This document shows, piece by piece, positions 17,680 through 27,138 of a DNA stretch of 64,000 bases. The stretch is from Rhodococcus zopfii NBRC 100606 = JCM 9919 (GTDB taxonomy: Bacteria > Actinomycetota > Actinomycetes > Mycobacteriales > Mycobacteriaceae): contig NZ_BCXI01000041.1 of assembly GCF_001895025.1 (NCBI RefSeq), forward strand, positions 20,064 through 84,063, read 5' to 3'. Made by a program: the position numbers and the translations under genes. The stretch's first letter is position 1; each line of letters starts with the position of its first letter. Below the pieces are notes generated by a model. That model saw only the letters and a program-made list of their open reading frames with translations. It was not told the DNA's origin and made no database searches.

Positions 17680-18813
17680 GTGTCGGCGGTGACGTTGCGT
17701 GAGGTGATCGACGTACTGGAGGCGGCCTACCCGCCGTCGCTGGCCGAGTCCTGGGATTCGGTGGGGCTGGTCGCCGGTGACCCCGACGATCCGGTGAACA
17801 AGGTGCTCCTGGCCGTCGACGCCACCGCCGCGGTCGTCGACGAAGCGCTCGCCTGGGGTGCGCAACTGCTGGTCGTGCATCATCCGCTGCTGCTGCGAGG
17901 CGTCGACACCGTCGGCGCCCACACCCCGAAGGGCGCCTTGATCCACAAGCTGATCCGCGGTGGCTGTGCCCTGTTCACCGCCCACACGAACGCCGACCGT
18001 GCCGACCCCGGCGTGTCCGACGCGCTCGCTCAGGCACTCGGCCTGACCGGCCTGCGTCCCCTCGAACCGAAGCCGGAACCCGCCACCGACAAATGGGTGG
18101 TGATGGTCCCGTCCGATGCCGCCGACACCGTGCGCGCCGCACTGTTCGACGCCGGAGCCGGAGCGATCGGCAACTATCGCGAGTGCTGCTGGACGGCGTC
18201 GGGCACCGGGCAGTTCCGGCCGCTCACGGGCGCGGACCCGGCGATCGGCGGCGTCGGGGAACTCGAACGGGTCGCCGAGGACCGCATCGAGGTCATCGCC
18301 CCGCGTCGAGCCCGCTCCGCGATCCTCACCGCCCTGCGCTCGGCGCACCCCTACGAGGAACCCGCCTTCGACGTGTTCGAACTCGCCGAACTTCCGAGCT
18401 CCCGGGGTCTCGGCCGCGTCGGGGAGCTGCCCGAACCGCAGACGCTGCGCGCCTTCACCGAGACGGTCGCGGCCGCGCTGCCCACGACCGAATGGGGTGT
18501 GCGCGGCGCCGGCGACCCGGACCGGCAGATCCGCACCGTCGCCGTGTGCGGCGGATCCGGCGACTCCTTCCTCGGCGCGGTCGCCAAGCTCGCCGTCGAC
18601 GCCTACGTCACCGCCGACCTGCGGCACCACCCCGCCGACGAGCATCTGCGCGCCGGCGGCCCCGCGCTGATCGACGTCGCGCACTGGGCCAGCGAATACC
18701 CGTGGTGCGACCAGGCCCGCGGTGTCCTCGATGCCGCACTCGGTGACCGCCCCGGGTGGGTCACGCGGGTCACCGCGTTGCGCACCGACCCCTGGACGAC
18801 CGCCGCCCGATGA
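17680..18813 (+). CDS. Nif3-like dinuclear metal-centre protein (GTP cyclohydrolase 1 type 2/NIF3 family)
   Basis: This 377-residue member of the NIF3/YbgI family has the metal-binding motif [12 protein letters not shown] and, near the C-terminus, [17 protein letters not shown]. An inserted PII-like domain lies between (about 120-235). These proteins hold two metal ions and form toroidal hexamers. Their physiological reaction is unsettled. GTG 17680 follows GAGGAGG and is preferred to ATG 17656. From memory the order Nif3, zinc-ribbon protein, RNase H/phosphatase matches Rv2230c-Rv2228c. Confidence 0.9.
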   Translation: MSAVTLREVIDVLEAAYPPSLAESWDSVGLVAGDPDDPVNKVLLAVDATAAVVDEALAWGAQLLVVHHPLLLRGVDTVGAHTPKGALIHKLIRGGCALFTAHTNADRADPGVSDALAQALGLTGLRPLEPKPEPATDKWVVMVPSDAADTVRAALFDAGAGAIGNYRECCWTASGTGQFRPLTGADPAIGGVGELERVAEDRIEVIAPRRARSAILTALRSAHPYEEPAFDVFELAELPSSRGLGRVGELPEPQTLRAFTETVAAALPTTEWGVRGAGDPDRQIRTVAVCGGSGDSFLGAVAKLAVDAYVTADLRHHPADEHLRAGGPALIDVAHWASEYPWCDQARGVLDAALGDRPGWVTRVTALRTDPWTTAAR

Positions 18814-18899
18814 CGCACCTCCGCGCGGTACCGTAAGCAGCTACGACCGTCCCCTCCGAAGCCCCTTCGCACAAGCTCTCGAAAGCAGGAACCACCCGC

Positions 18900-19634
18900 G
18901 TGAACGTCGAACCCGCCGTGCAGTCCAAGCTTCTGTCCCTCGCCGCCGTGGACGCCGAGCTGAACCGTCTCGCACACCGGCGTCGCACCCTGCCCGAGCA
19001 GCAGGAGGTCGATCGTCTCGAATCCGAGCGCACCAGCCGCAAGGATGCGGCCGTCGCCGTCGAGATCGTTCTCGACGACCTCGACCGGGACATCCGCAAA
19101 CTCGAGGGGGAGGTCGACGCGGTCCGCCAGCGCGGTGACCGCGACCGCAAGCTGCTCGAGGGCGGAACGATCGGCGCGAAGCAGCTCACCGAACTGCAGC
19201 ACGAACTGGGCAGCCTCGACCGCCGTCAGTCGGCACTCGAGGACGAATTGCTCGAGGTCATGGAACGGCGCGAGGCCACCAAGGCCGATCACGATCACGC
19301 CGGCGCGCAGGTTTCGAAGATCGACGAGGAGATCGCCGTGGCCGAGCGGCTGCGCGACGAAGCCCTCGCCGACATCGAGGTTGCCGAGCAGCGGTGCCGC
19401 ACCGACCGCGCCACACTCGTCGACGCGTTCCCCGCCGAACTGGTCTCTGCCTACGACACGCAGCGCGAACGCAGCGGCATCGGCGCGGCGCTCCTGCAGG
19501 GCCGTCGCTGCGGCGCGTGCCGCCTCGAATTGGACCGGGGTGAGATCGCCCGCATCAGCGGGACCGCACCCGACGTGCTCGTCCGTTGCCCCGAGTGCAA
19601 CGCGATCCTGGTCCGCAAGGAATCCGGGCAGTGA
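18900..19634 (+). CDS. Coiled-coil protein with C-terminal C4 zinc ribbon (Rv2229c/CdsZ-like)
   Basis: This 244-residue protein is almost entirely heptad-rich coiled coil from residue 10 to about 180. It then ends in a zinc ribbon with a CGAC pair near 204 and CPEC near 229. The family is widespread and essential in some actinobacteria. Proposed roles involve RNA metabolism, but the biochemical function is not firmly known. Its stop overlaps the GTG of the following RNase H gene by 4 bases, so they are translationally coupled. The start is GTG 18900. Confidence 0.88.
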   Translation: MNVEPAVQSKLLSLAAVDAELNRLAHRRRTLPEQQEVDRLESERTSRKDAAVAVEIVLDDLDRDIRKLEGEVDAVRQRGDRDRKLLEGGTIGAKQLTELQHELGSLDRRQSALEDELLEVMERREATKADHDHAGAQVSKIDEEIAVAERLRDEALADIEVAEQRCRTDRATLVDAFPAELVSAYDTQRERSGIGAALLQGRRCGACRLELDRGEIARISGTAPDVLVRCPECNAILVRKESGQ

Positions 19635-20731
19635 CACCGGTCGTCGTCGAAGCCGACGGCGGCTCGCGCGGCAACCCCGGGCCGGCCGGCTACGGCGCGG
19701 TCGTGTTCGACGCCGACCGTCGGACGGTACTCGCCGAACGCAGCGAGGGCATCGGCATCGCGACCAACAACGTGGCCGAATACCGTGGACTGATCGCGGG
19801 TCTGACCGCGGCGCGGGAACTCGGTGCCGACGCTGTCGACGTGCGCATGGATTCGAAGCTCGTCGTCGAGCAGATGTCGGGACGCTGGAAGGTCAAGCAT
19901 CCGGACATGATTCCGCTCGCGGCCCGGGCGCGCGAGCTGGCGGCCGGGTTCGAGCGCGTCGAATACTCGTGGATCCCGCGCATACAGAACGCCTACGCGG
20001 ACCGGCTCGCGAACGAGGCGATGGACGCCGCGGCCGCGCCGGCTGAGGCCCCAGCGCCGAACAGCGCAGCACCGAACAGCGCGGCAGCGAACACTGCACC
20101 CGGCTGGACCGGCGCGACCGGCTCACCCACCCGGTTCCTGCTGCTGCGGCACGGCCAGACTCCGCTGTCGGTCGAGCGGCGCTACTCGGGCCGGGGCAAC
20201 CCTCCGCTCACCGATCTCGGCCGGGCACAGGCCGCCGCTGCCGCCGCGCGCATCGGGGAGCGGGGCGGTATCACGGCGATCGTCTCGTCCCCACTGGACC
20301 GGGCCCGCAGCACCGCCGCGGCCGCCGGGCAGGCCCTGGGTCTGCCGGTGGTCGTGCACGACGATCTCACCGAGACCGATTTCGGTGCCTGGGAGGGCCT
20401 GACGTTCCGGGAAGCGGCGGACCGGGACCCGGACCTGCACCGCGCGTGGCTCGGCGACACCTCCGTGCGGCCACCACAGGGGGAGAGCTTCGACGAGGTC
20501 AACGCGCGCATCGGGAAGGTTCGTGACGAGCTGATCCGCGAATATCCGGGACGGACGGTGCTGCTGGTTTCGCACGTCACACCGATCAAGACGATGCTGC
20601 AGTTCGCGCTCGACGCCGGGCCTTCGCTGCTGTACCGGCTGCACCTGGATCTGGCGTCATTGTCGATCGCCGAGTTCTTCGGCGACGGCGGATCCTCGGT
20701 GCGGCTGGTCAACGACACCTCCCACTTGTGA
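19631..20731 (+). CDS. Bifunctional RNase HI / acid phosphatase (CobC-like histidine phosphatase)
   Basis: This fusion of 366 residues has an N-terminal RNase H domain (about 1-135) with the acidic set in EADGGSRGNPG, NNVAEYRGL, MDSKLVVEQ and YADRLANEA. A Pro/Ala linker with a repeated PNSAA unit follows. The C-terminal histidine phosphatase (about 165-360) has LLLRHGQT, DFGAWEG and LVSHVTPI. The same architecture in M. tuberculosis (Rv2228c) has shown RNase H and alpha-ribazole phosphatase activity. It would remove RNA-DNA hybrids and may act late in cobalamin synthesis. The start is GTG 19631, overlapping the previous stop. Confidence 0.93.
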   Translation: MTPVVVEADGGSRGNPGPAGYGAVVFDADRRTVLAERSEGIGIATNNVAEYRGLIAGLTAARELGADAVDVRMDSKLVVEQMSGRWKVKHPDMIPLAARARELAAGFERVEYSWIPRIQNAYADRLANEAMDAAAAPAEAPAPNSAAPNSAAANTAPGWTGATGSPTRFLLLRHGQTPLSVERRYSGRGNPPLTDLGRAQAAAAAARIGERGGITAIVSSPLDRARSTAAAAGQALGLPVVVHDDLTETDFGAWEGLTFREAADRDPDLHRAWLGDTSVRPPQGESFDEVNARIGKVRDELIREYPGRTVLLVSHVTPIKTMLQFALDAGPSLLYRLHLDLASLSIAEFFGDGGSSVRLVNDTSHL

Positions 20732-20761
20732 CGGTGCCTCGGTGAACCGGGCCGGCTGAGG

Positions 20762-22033
20762 TCAGGAGCCGCAGTTCCCGCCGGTCGGTCCGCCGGCGAA
20801 CCGGGCGTCGAGCCACTGCAGGCCCTCCGCGGCGGCGGGCGGTAGTCCGATTCCGTGCCCGATGCCGGTCTTCGTCAGGACCGGCGGCAGTGGATACCGT
20901 CGATAGTTGACGGAAACCCCTGTGGCGCACCACTTCCCGACCATCTTGTCGACGCCTGAGACGAGCACGAAATCGTCGGCGGAGTTCTGCGCTACGAACA
21001 TCGGAACGGACGGTGGGGTGTTGCCCAGCTCCTGACGTTTCACCGCGGTCGCCCACGGCTCCGCCGACAGATACTCGGCGATGGGTCGCCCGTCGAGCGT
21101 GTATCGCGTGGTGGGCGAGAACGGATTCAGCAGCGGGAAGTCGTACACGCAGGAGATCGCGGCACGGTCGAGGACAGCGCGTCCCTCGGGGTTGAACACC
21201 GCCAGCATCTCCTCGGCGTAGTCCGGGTAGGCGGCGACGAATCCGTTGACGACCCATCCGATGCCGCCGGAGAGGGTGGAGCCGTCACCGGCGACGGCGA
21301 GATCGGCCAGCGAGGCGGGTGGTGATCCGGCGACCGCCGCGACCACCGGCAACTCGGGCGCGTAGCTGTCCTTCAATTCCGCGGCGGCCGCCGAACTCAT
21401 CCCGCCCTGCGAGTATCCCCAGAAGGCGAACCTGGTGTCCCCGGCGATGCCCCGGTCGGTGAGCGACCGTGCGGCCCGCGCGAGATCGAGCATCGCGTAT
21501 CCCTGGGATTCGCGGTTCAGATACGGATGGATCCCGGGGGTGCCCAGGCCCTCGTAGTCGGTGACGGCCACGGCGTAGCCGCGTGAGAGCAGCGGTGCGA
21601 TCTGCAGATACTCGTACTCCTGGCCGAACGTCATCAGCTTCGACGGCGCGCACTGGTCGCCCATGCCCTGCGTTCCCGGGCCGACGACGACCGTCGGCCG
21701 CGACCCGGCGCCGCTCCACGGTGCGGTGGGCACGAGCACGGTGCCCGTGACGGCCACCGGGTCACCGGCCGCGCCCACGCTCCGGTACATCACCCGGGCG
21801 ACGGTCGCGTCGATCGCGAGGGGCGTGCCGGGCACGATCGCCGCCACCGACGGCTCGACCCGCAGGACGTCGCCTGGCGAACCCGCCGGTAGCGGATCGG
21901 GTGGCAGGTAGAAGTCCGCGTAACCGCCGGAGTCACCGACGGGGTCGGCTGCGGCCACCGGTGTCAGGAGCGATGCCGCGACGACGGTTCCCGCCGCCAT
22001 GATCATCGCGAGTCTGCGGAGGTTCCGTGGCAT
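20762..22033 (-). CDS. Secreted lipase/esterase of the LIP family (alpha/beta hydrolase)
   Basis: This 423-residue protein has an N-terminal signal peptide (Arg-rich start, hydrophobic core, Ala-X-Ala at about 27-30). The nucleophile elbow GYSQGG at about residue 205 and the late GHGIGLPPAA histidine region match the secretory lipase (PF03583-type) fold. It should be exported and hydrolyse esters or triacylglycerol. ATG 22033 follows AGGA with 7 bases spacing. A TTG two codons upstream is less likely. It is probably monocistronic. Confidence 0.87.
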   Translation of the reverse strand: MPRNLRRLAMIMAAGTVVAASLLTPVAAADPVGDSGGYADFYLPPDPLPAGSPGDVLRVEPSVAAIVPGTPLAIDATVARVMYRSVGAAGDPVAVTGTVLVPTAPWSGAGSRPTVVVGPGTQGMGDQCAPSKLMTFGQEYEYLQIAPLLSRGYAVAVTDYEGLGTPGIHPYLNRESQGYAMLDLARAARSLTDRGIAGDTRFAFWGYSQGGMSSAAAAELKDSYAPELPVVAAVAGSPPASLADLAVAGDGSTLSGGIGWVVNGFVAAYPDYAEEMLAVFNPEGRAVLDRAAISCVYDFPLLNPFSPTTRYTLDGRPIAEYLSAEPWATAVKRQELGNTPPSVPMFVAQNSADDFVLVSGVDKMVGKWCATGVSVNYRRYPLPPVLTKTGIGHGIGLPPAAAEGLQWLDARFAGGPTGGNCGS

Positions 22034-22121
22034 TCGCAAGTCCTGTCGTCACGTGGTGTCGTCATGGCCGCGCCACCACCGATGGCCGAGAGAGCGGAGT
22101 TCTCCGATGTAGGAAGTGGGA

Positions 22122-22640
22122 TTACTGCAGCTTGCGGATCGTACGCAAATTTCGCGTCGTCGTCACGGACTTGTATCGCGCGCGGCCCGTTGCTTTTCCG
22201 AACGGGCTGCTCAGCGTCGATCCCCTGAGGACGTGCCAGTAGACGACGCCGTCTCCCGGTGCGATCTCTTCGACCCGCGGGTCCACGGCGATATCGAGCA
22301 GCTCCTCGCGCACGGCAGGGTCGGCGACGAACACGACGTAGGTGTGCCAGCCGTCCCGGTCCTCCTCGAACGGGCAGGCGTCGGCGAGACCGGCGAACCC
22401 CGCTTGCTCGAAGACGAACACGAACGCCTGGTATCCGAACCGGGATTCGAGGGCCGCCTCGATCTCGGTCTTCGATGCGCCGGGATCGGTGCTGCCGGCG
22501 TCGAACACGACATTGCCGGACGCGAGCACCGTCCGGACGTTGCCATAGCCGAGGCCGGTGAACACGTCCCTCAGGTCGGCCATCCTGATGGTGATGCCCC
22601 CGACATTGATACCTCGTAGCAGAGCCACATAACGCGCCAT
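22122..22640 (-). CDS. DUF1697 family protein
   Basis: This 172-residue protein begins MARYVALLRGINVGG, the diagnostic start of DUF1697, and continues with the family segments VRTVLASGNVVF and the late GKATGRARYKSVTTTRNL. Its function is unknown. The fold is ferredoxin-like. The start at ATG 22640 is only about 50 bases from the divergent RNase P RNA gene. Confidence 0.88.
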   Translation of the reverse strand: MARYVALLRGINVGGITIRMADLRDVFTGLGYGNVRTVLASGNVVFDAGSTDPGASKTEIEAALESRFGYQAFVFVFEQAGFAGLADACPFEEDRDGWHTYVVFVADPAVREELLDIAVDPRVEEIAPGDGVVYWHVLRGSTLSSPFGKATGRARYKSVTTTRNLRTIRKLQ

Positions 22641-22691
22641 GGCGGCACCGTAGTTCGCGCCACCGACAGTCCGGGCAGTATGGTTGTCGAC

Positions 22692-23119
<428 letters not shown>

Positions 23120-23127
23120 CCTCGTTC

Positions 23128-23162
23128 GACCCCTTCCTGGACCACCAGGAACCGAAAGGGTC
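23128..23162 (+). terminator. Hairpin just downstream of rnpB
   Basis: TTCCTGG and CCAGGAA pair around ACCA, with an outer GACCC/GGGTC pairing. This sits 8 bases after the RNase P RNA, so it may end or protect the transcript. It lacks a T-run and lies directly at the end of the convergent small ORF. Confidence 0.4.
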
Positions 23163-23164
23163 GG

Positions 23165-23257
23165 TCAGAGCGGACTGACCACCAGCAGCTGGGCCCAATA
23201 CGCGGCGGCATCGGCACCCAGGTAGGGCAGCAGGTTGTCGAAGATCAGGTAGGACAC
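23165..23257 (-). CDS. Small ORF, 30 residues, strong ribosome-binding site
   Basis: A GTG at 23257 lies 6 bases after a perfect AAGGAG and opens a 30-codon frame ending at TGA 23165. The peptide is mostly hydrophobic with few charges (begins MSYLIFDNLLPYLGADAAAY, ends WAQLLVVSPL) and could form one amphipathic or membrane helix. I know no family. Small mycolata outer-membrane porin subunits such as corynebacterial PorA/PorH are of similar size, but no sequence match is claimed. The frame converges on rnpB. Confidence 0.5.
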   Translation of the reverse strand: MSYLIFDNLLPYLGADAAAYWAQLLVVSPL

Positions 23258-23370
23258 GCGGTTCTCCTTGCTCACATATCGGGATCGGGGGACCGGTCGC
23301 GACGGTACCAGCCACGCCGGACCCGCGGGTTCGCCCCGATGCCGCACACCGGTGGGGCAGACTGTCGGAT

Positions 23371-23550
23371 ATGAGTGACGACGGTTGGTACTACGACGTG
23401 AGCACCGGCGAGGTCTCCCAGGGCAAGGACCCCAGCGCCCTGAATCGGATGGGTCCCTATCCGGACCGTGCCACCGCCGAGCGTGCGCTCGAGATCGCGG
23501 CCGAACGCAACAAGGCAGCGGACGACGCCGACGACGAGTGGAACGGCTGA
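23371..23550 (+). CDS. Small SPOR-like domain protein
   Basis: This 59-residue acidic protein begins MSDDGWYYDVSTGEVSQG and continues NRMGPYPDRATAERALEIAAERN. That pattern (Trp-Tyr near the start, a GPY turn, then a helix) is the short actinobacterial protein family usually annotated as SPOR domain-containing. It has no signal peptide. It lies 52 bases upstream of the RNase II-type gene and may share its transcript. No ribosome site precedes the ATG, so translation may be leaderless. Confidence 0.75.
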   Translation: MSDDGWYYDVSTGEVSQGKDPSALNRMGPYPDRATAERALEIAAERNKAADDADDEWNG

Positions 23551-23602
23551 GACGGATGGAACGGCTGATACGAGTGGAACGGCTGGGGGCTCTGTCACAC
23601 CT

Positions 23603-25036
23603 GTGGTGAACACACGTATCGTCGTCGCGCCTGCGATCGACTTCGGTGCCGTTCGCGCCGAGTTCGCGCTCGACGACCGTCACCCCGCGGCCTCCATCGC
23701 CGAAGCGAGGAAGGCGACCGACCGTTTCGCGGCCGAGCGGGAGGACCGCACGGACCTGCCGCTGGTGACGATCGATCCGACCGGATCGATGGATCTCGAC
23801 CAGGCGCTGCATCTCGAACGCACCGTCGACGGCGGGTTCGTCCTGCACTACGCGATCGCCGACGTGTACGCCGTCGTCGAACCGGGCGGTGCCGTCGACG
23901 CGGAGAGCCATCGGCGTGGTCAGACCTACTACCTGCCCGACGGCTCGGTACCGCTGCATCCCCGGGAGCTGGCGGAGGGCTCGGCGAGTCTGTTGCCCGG
24001 CGAGCCCCGGCCGGCGGCGCTGTGGCGGATGGAACTCGATGCGGCAGCCGAGCCCGTCTCCGTGACGGTGCGGCGGGCTCGGGTGCGTTCGGTAGCGCGC
24101 CTGGACTACGCCGGGGTGCAGGCCGACGCGGACGCCGGGACGCTGCATCCGTCGATCGCGGCGCTGCCCGAATTCGGGCGCCTGCGTCAGGCGGCCGCGC
24201 GGGCGCGCGGCGCGATCGAGTTGCGATTGCCGGAGCAGGACGTGGTCGCCGACGGCGCCGGCTGGACGCTGCGGATCGAACCGCGCACCGCGGCCGACGA
24301 CTGGAACTCGCAGGTGTCGCTGCTGACCGGCATGTGTGCGGCGACGATGATGATCGACGCGAAGGTCGGTCTGCTGCGGACCCTGCCGCCTGCCGATCCG
24401 GAAGCGGTCGCCACGCTGCGGCACACCGCCGCCGCCCTGAACGTTCCGTGGCCGGCCGAGGTGCCCGTCGGCAGCTTCCTGGCGGGCCTGGACGCGAACC
24501 TGCCCACCACCTTGGTGCTCATGAGCGAGGCACCGGCGCTGCTGCGCGGCGCGTCGTACGGACTGCTCGACGGGTCGCTGCCGGAACTGCTCGTGCACGG
24601 CGCGATCGGGGCACCCTACGCGCACGTCACCGCGCCGCTGCGCCGGTTGTCGGACCGCTACGCCACCGAGGTGTGCCTGGCCGTGGGTGCGGGCGCACCG
24701 GTGCCGCAACAGATCCGGGACGAGCTGGCTGCGATGCCCGACATCATGTCGGCGTCGGATTCGATCGCGGGGAAGATCTCCCGCACCTGCATCGACCTGA
24801 CCGAGGCGACCGTGCTGGCGCCGCGGGTCGGCGATCGGTTCGACGCGACCGTGATCAAGGGCGCGAACGGCCGCCGCGACGCGCAGGTGTTCGTCCCCTC
24901 GGAGACCGTCATCGCCCCGTGCAGCGGCGGTCCCGGCGACGGCACCCAGGTGCGGGTCATCCTCGACGTGGCGGACCCTGTGACGCGGAAGGTGCAGTTC
25001 GCGTACTGGCCTGGGACGGTACCGTCACAGGCGTGA
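23603..25036 (+). CDS. RNB-domain exoribonuclease (RNase II family)
   Basis: This 477-residue protein is built around an RNB catalytic domain. The metal-binding motif reads TIDPTGSMDLDQAL, with Gln where E. coli RNase II has its last Asp, a variant I recall as common in actinobacteria. The downstream YAHVTAPLRRLSDRY holds the conserved Arg residues. N-terminal cold-shock domains are missing, so the protein is shorter than E. coli RNase II/R. It would degrade RNA 3' to 5'. The start is GTG 23603 or 23606. Its stop overlaps the next GTG by 4 bases. Confidence 0.88.
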   Translation: MVNTRIVVAPAIDFGAVRAEFALDDRHPAASIAEARKATDRFAAEREDRTDLPLVTIDPTGSMDLDQALHLERTVDGGFVLHYAIADVYAVVEPGGAVDAESHRRGQTYYLPDGSVPLHPRELAEGSASLLPGEPRPAALWRMELDAAAEPVSVTVRRARVRSVARLDYAGVQADADAGTLHPSIAALPEFGRLRQAAARARGAIELRLPEQDVVADGAGWTLRIEPRTAADDWNSQVSLLTGMCAATMMIDAKVGLLRTLPPADPEAVATLRHTAAALNVPWPAEVPVGSFLAGLDANLPTTLVLMSEAPALLRGASYGLLDGSLPELLVHGAIGAPYAHVTAPLRRLSDRYATEVCLAVGAGAPVPQQIRDELAAMPDIMSASDSIAGKISRTCIDLTEATVLAPRVGDRFDATVIKGANGRRDAQVFVPSETVIAPCSGGPGDGTQVRVILDVADPVTRKVQFAYWPGTVPSQA

Positions 25037-25653
25037 CCGACATCCGACCCGCCGCCACCCCCGGCTCCGGCCGATCCCGGAATCGCCGCCTCGCCGTCGT
25101 ATCCGTGGCCGTCGTCGCGGTGCTCGCGGTCGCGGCCGGGCTCGTGCTCTGGTTCGCGCCGAGCCGCTATCTGCCGTGGGACACCGAACCGTTCCCGCAG
25201 ATCGACGCGACGGCACTGTCGCCGCAGCAGGCCCGCGTCGTCGAGCTGCTCGAACAGGAACACGACTCGCAGCGGCCCGGCACGTTCTACTCCGAAGGCG
25301 TCGAGGAGCCATGGTGCGCCGACTTCGTGAGCTGGATCATGCGCGAGGCCGGTATGCCGCTGTCGAACCCGAATTCGGGGCACTGGCGGATCCCCGGCGT
25401 GTACACCCTGCAGGAGTACTACGAGCAGGAAGGCCGCTTCGAACCCGTCGGTTCCGGGCGGTCTCCTGAGGTCGGTGATGTGGTGCTCTACAACAACACC
25501 AGCTGGGTCGGTCAGCACACCAACATCGTCGTCGCGGTCGACGGCAGCACCGCGATCACGGTCGGAGGCAACGAGTTCGGCCGGATCCGGGTGCACCGCC
25601 TGGATTGGGCGTCGGACCCGGCCGTCGTCGGATTCGGGCTCCTGGCCGGCTGA
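25033..25653 (+). CDS. Membrane-anchored CHAP-domain peptidoglycan hydrolase-like protein
   Basis: This 206-residue protein has a short cytoplasmic N-terminus and one membrane helix or uncleaved signal (about 22-45). The exported CHAP domain has Cys95 in PWCADFVSWIM and His162 in GQHTNIVVAV, the expected catalytic pair. CHAP enzymes cut peptidoglycan amide bonds. The GTG at 25033 overlaps the exonuclease stop, so the two are co-translated, although their roles seem unrelated. Confidence 0.88.
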   Translation: MTDIRPAATPGSGRSRNRRLAVVSVAVVAVLAVAAGLVLWFAPSRYLPWDTEPFPQIDATALSPQQARVVELLEQEHDSQRPGTFYSEGVEEPWCADFVSWIMREAGMPLSNPNSGHWRIPGVYTLQEYYEQEGRFEPVGSGRSPEVGDVVLYNNTSWVGQHTNIVVAVDGSTAITVGGNEFGRIRVHRLDWASDPAVVGFGLLAG

Positions 25654-25669
25654 GAGGGCCGAACCGCGA

Positions 25670-26632
25670 TCACCGGAATCGGTCGGTGGCCTCGACGAGA
25701 TGATGGGTGATGCCGGGCTCGTTCGCGGCATGCCCGGCATCGTCGACGATGCACAACGTCGACTCCGGCCACGCCCGGTGCAGCGCCCACGCGCTCGCCG
25801 CCGGGCACACCACGTCGTAGCGGCCTTGCACGATGACCCCCGGGATGCCGTCGAGCCGGTGCACATCCCGCAGCAACTGACCTTCGTCGAGGAATCCGCG
25901 ATGGTGGAAGTAGTGGTTCTCGATCCGGGCGAACGCCAGCGCGAAACGCGGCTCGCCGGTCTCGGCGACGTGCTCCGGCCGCGGCAGCAGCGAGCTGGTC
26001 GCTCCCTCCCACGTCGACCACGCGACCGCCGCCTCGAGCGCGACGTCGGGGTCGGGGGAGTGCAGCAGGCGATGGTAGGTGTCCACCGGATGCTCGCCCG
26101 GCTCCGCGCCGGCCAGCGGTGCACAGAACTTCTCCCACAGGTCCGGGTAGATCTGCCCGGCCCCGCCGTTGTAGTACCAGTCGATCTCGCTGCGCCGCAG
26201 CAGGAACACCCCGCGCAGTACCAGCTCGGTGACCCGATCGGGATGGCGCTGCGCGTACGCCAGCGCGAGTGTCGATCCCCACGAGCCACCGAACACCTGC
26301 CAGCGCGCGATCCCGAGTCCGGTGCGCAGCAGTTCGATGTCGCGCAGCAGATGGTCGGTGGTGTTCGCCGACAGGTCCGCGCCGTCCGCGACGTGCGGCA
26401 GGGACCGGCCGCAGCCGCGCTGGTCGAACAGCACGATGCGGTACGCGGCCGGGTCGAAGAACTGCCGGTGCGTCGGGGACGTGCCGCCCCCGGGGCCTCC
26501 GTGCAGGAACACCACCGGCTTGCCGTCCGGGTTTCCGCTGACCTCCCAATACACCTGCTGGTCGTCGCCGACCTCGAGCATGCCCTGGTCGTACGGCTCG
26601 ATCGGGGGATAGGGCTCGCGCAGCGCCGTCAT
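25670..26632 (-). CDS. pip: Proline iminopeptidase
   Basis: This 320-residue alpha/beta hydrolase has the oxyanion region FLHGGPGGGTSP, DQRGCGRS, the nucleophile motif GGSWGSTLAL and a late HHLVEATDR region. These are the standard S33-family prolyl aminopeptidase signatures. It would release N-terminal proline from peptides in the cytoplasm. Its ATG overlaps the stop of the upstream lipoprotein gene (ATGA), showing translational coupling. Confidence 0.93.
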   Translation of the reverse strand: MTALREPYPPIEPYDQGMLEVGDDQQVYWEVSGNPDGKPVVFLHGGPGGGTSPTHRQFFDPAAYRIVLFDQRGCGRSLPHVADGADLSANTTDHLLRDIELLRTGLGIARWQVFGGSWGSTLALAYAQRHPDRVTELVLRGVFLLRRSEIDWYYNGGAGQIYPDLWEKFCAPLAGAEPGEHPVDTYHRLLHSPDPDVALEAAVAWSTWEGATSSLLPRPEHVAETGEPRFALAFARIENHYFHHRGFLDEGQLLRDVHRLDGIPGVIVQGRYDVVCPAASAWALHRAWPESTLCIVDDAGHAANEPGITHHLVEATDRFR

Positions 26633-27060
26633 CAGTAGCCCACGAGCGACGACGCGAAGTCGGGGATCTCGAGCGCTTCGAGCGCCTGTTCACGGATATC
26701 GGGGCACTGGGCGGCGGTGATCTCGTCGACGCGGGCACGGTTACCGGCCAAGGCGATCAGATCGACGCCGTTTGCGGCCGCCCACTCGCCGACGAGCAGG
26801 TTCAGGCCCGGCTTGTTCATCGACGGGGTGTAGGTGCGCCAGCTCTGCAGTTGCCCCTCCATCCGTGCGCACAGGTCCGCCGCCTGAGTTTCGGTGACCC
26901 CGCCCGGAAGCGCAGCCGGGGCGGTCGTGTCGGCGGGAGCCGGCGCGGGACTGTTCGATCCGCTGGGTGCGGGTTCGGATCCGGGCGCGCAGGCACCGAG
27001 CACGGTGATCGTGGCAGCAGCGACGACGGCCGCGGTCAGTGTGCGTCGGAGTCCGGTCAT
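26632..27060 (-). CDS. Putative lipoprotein of unknown function
   Basis: This 142-residue protein has a clear lipoprotein signal, with the lipobox LGAC around residue 23, followed by a Pro/Ala/Ser-rich stretch and a soluble domain with two cysteines (DLCARM, AQCPD) that may pair. It is exported and lipid-anchored. It is translationally coupled to the iminopeptidase gene. I recognise no enzyme family. Confidence 0.8.
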   Translation of the reverse strand: MTGLRRTLTAAVVAAATITVLGACAPGSEPAPSGSNSPAPAPADTTAPAALPGGVTETQAADLCARMEGQLQSWRTYTPSMNKPGLNLLVGEWAAANGVDLIALAGNRARVDEITAAQCPDIREQALEALEIPDFASSLVGY

Positions 27061-27138
27061 GGATTCACCTCGGGGGTCGGGGGTCGATGTCGCCACCGAG
27101 TGTGCCACCCGCACACCGGACGGCGGTGGTGCCGTCAG

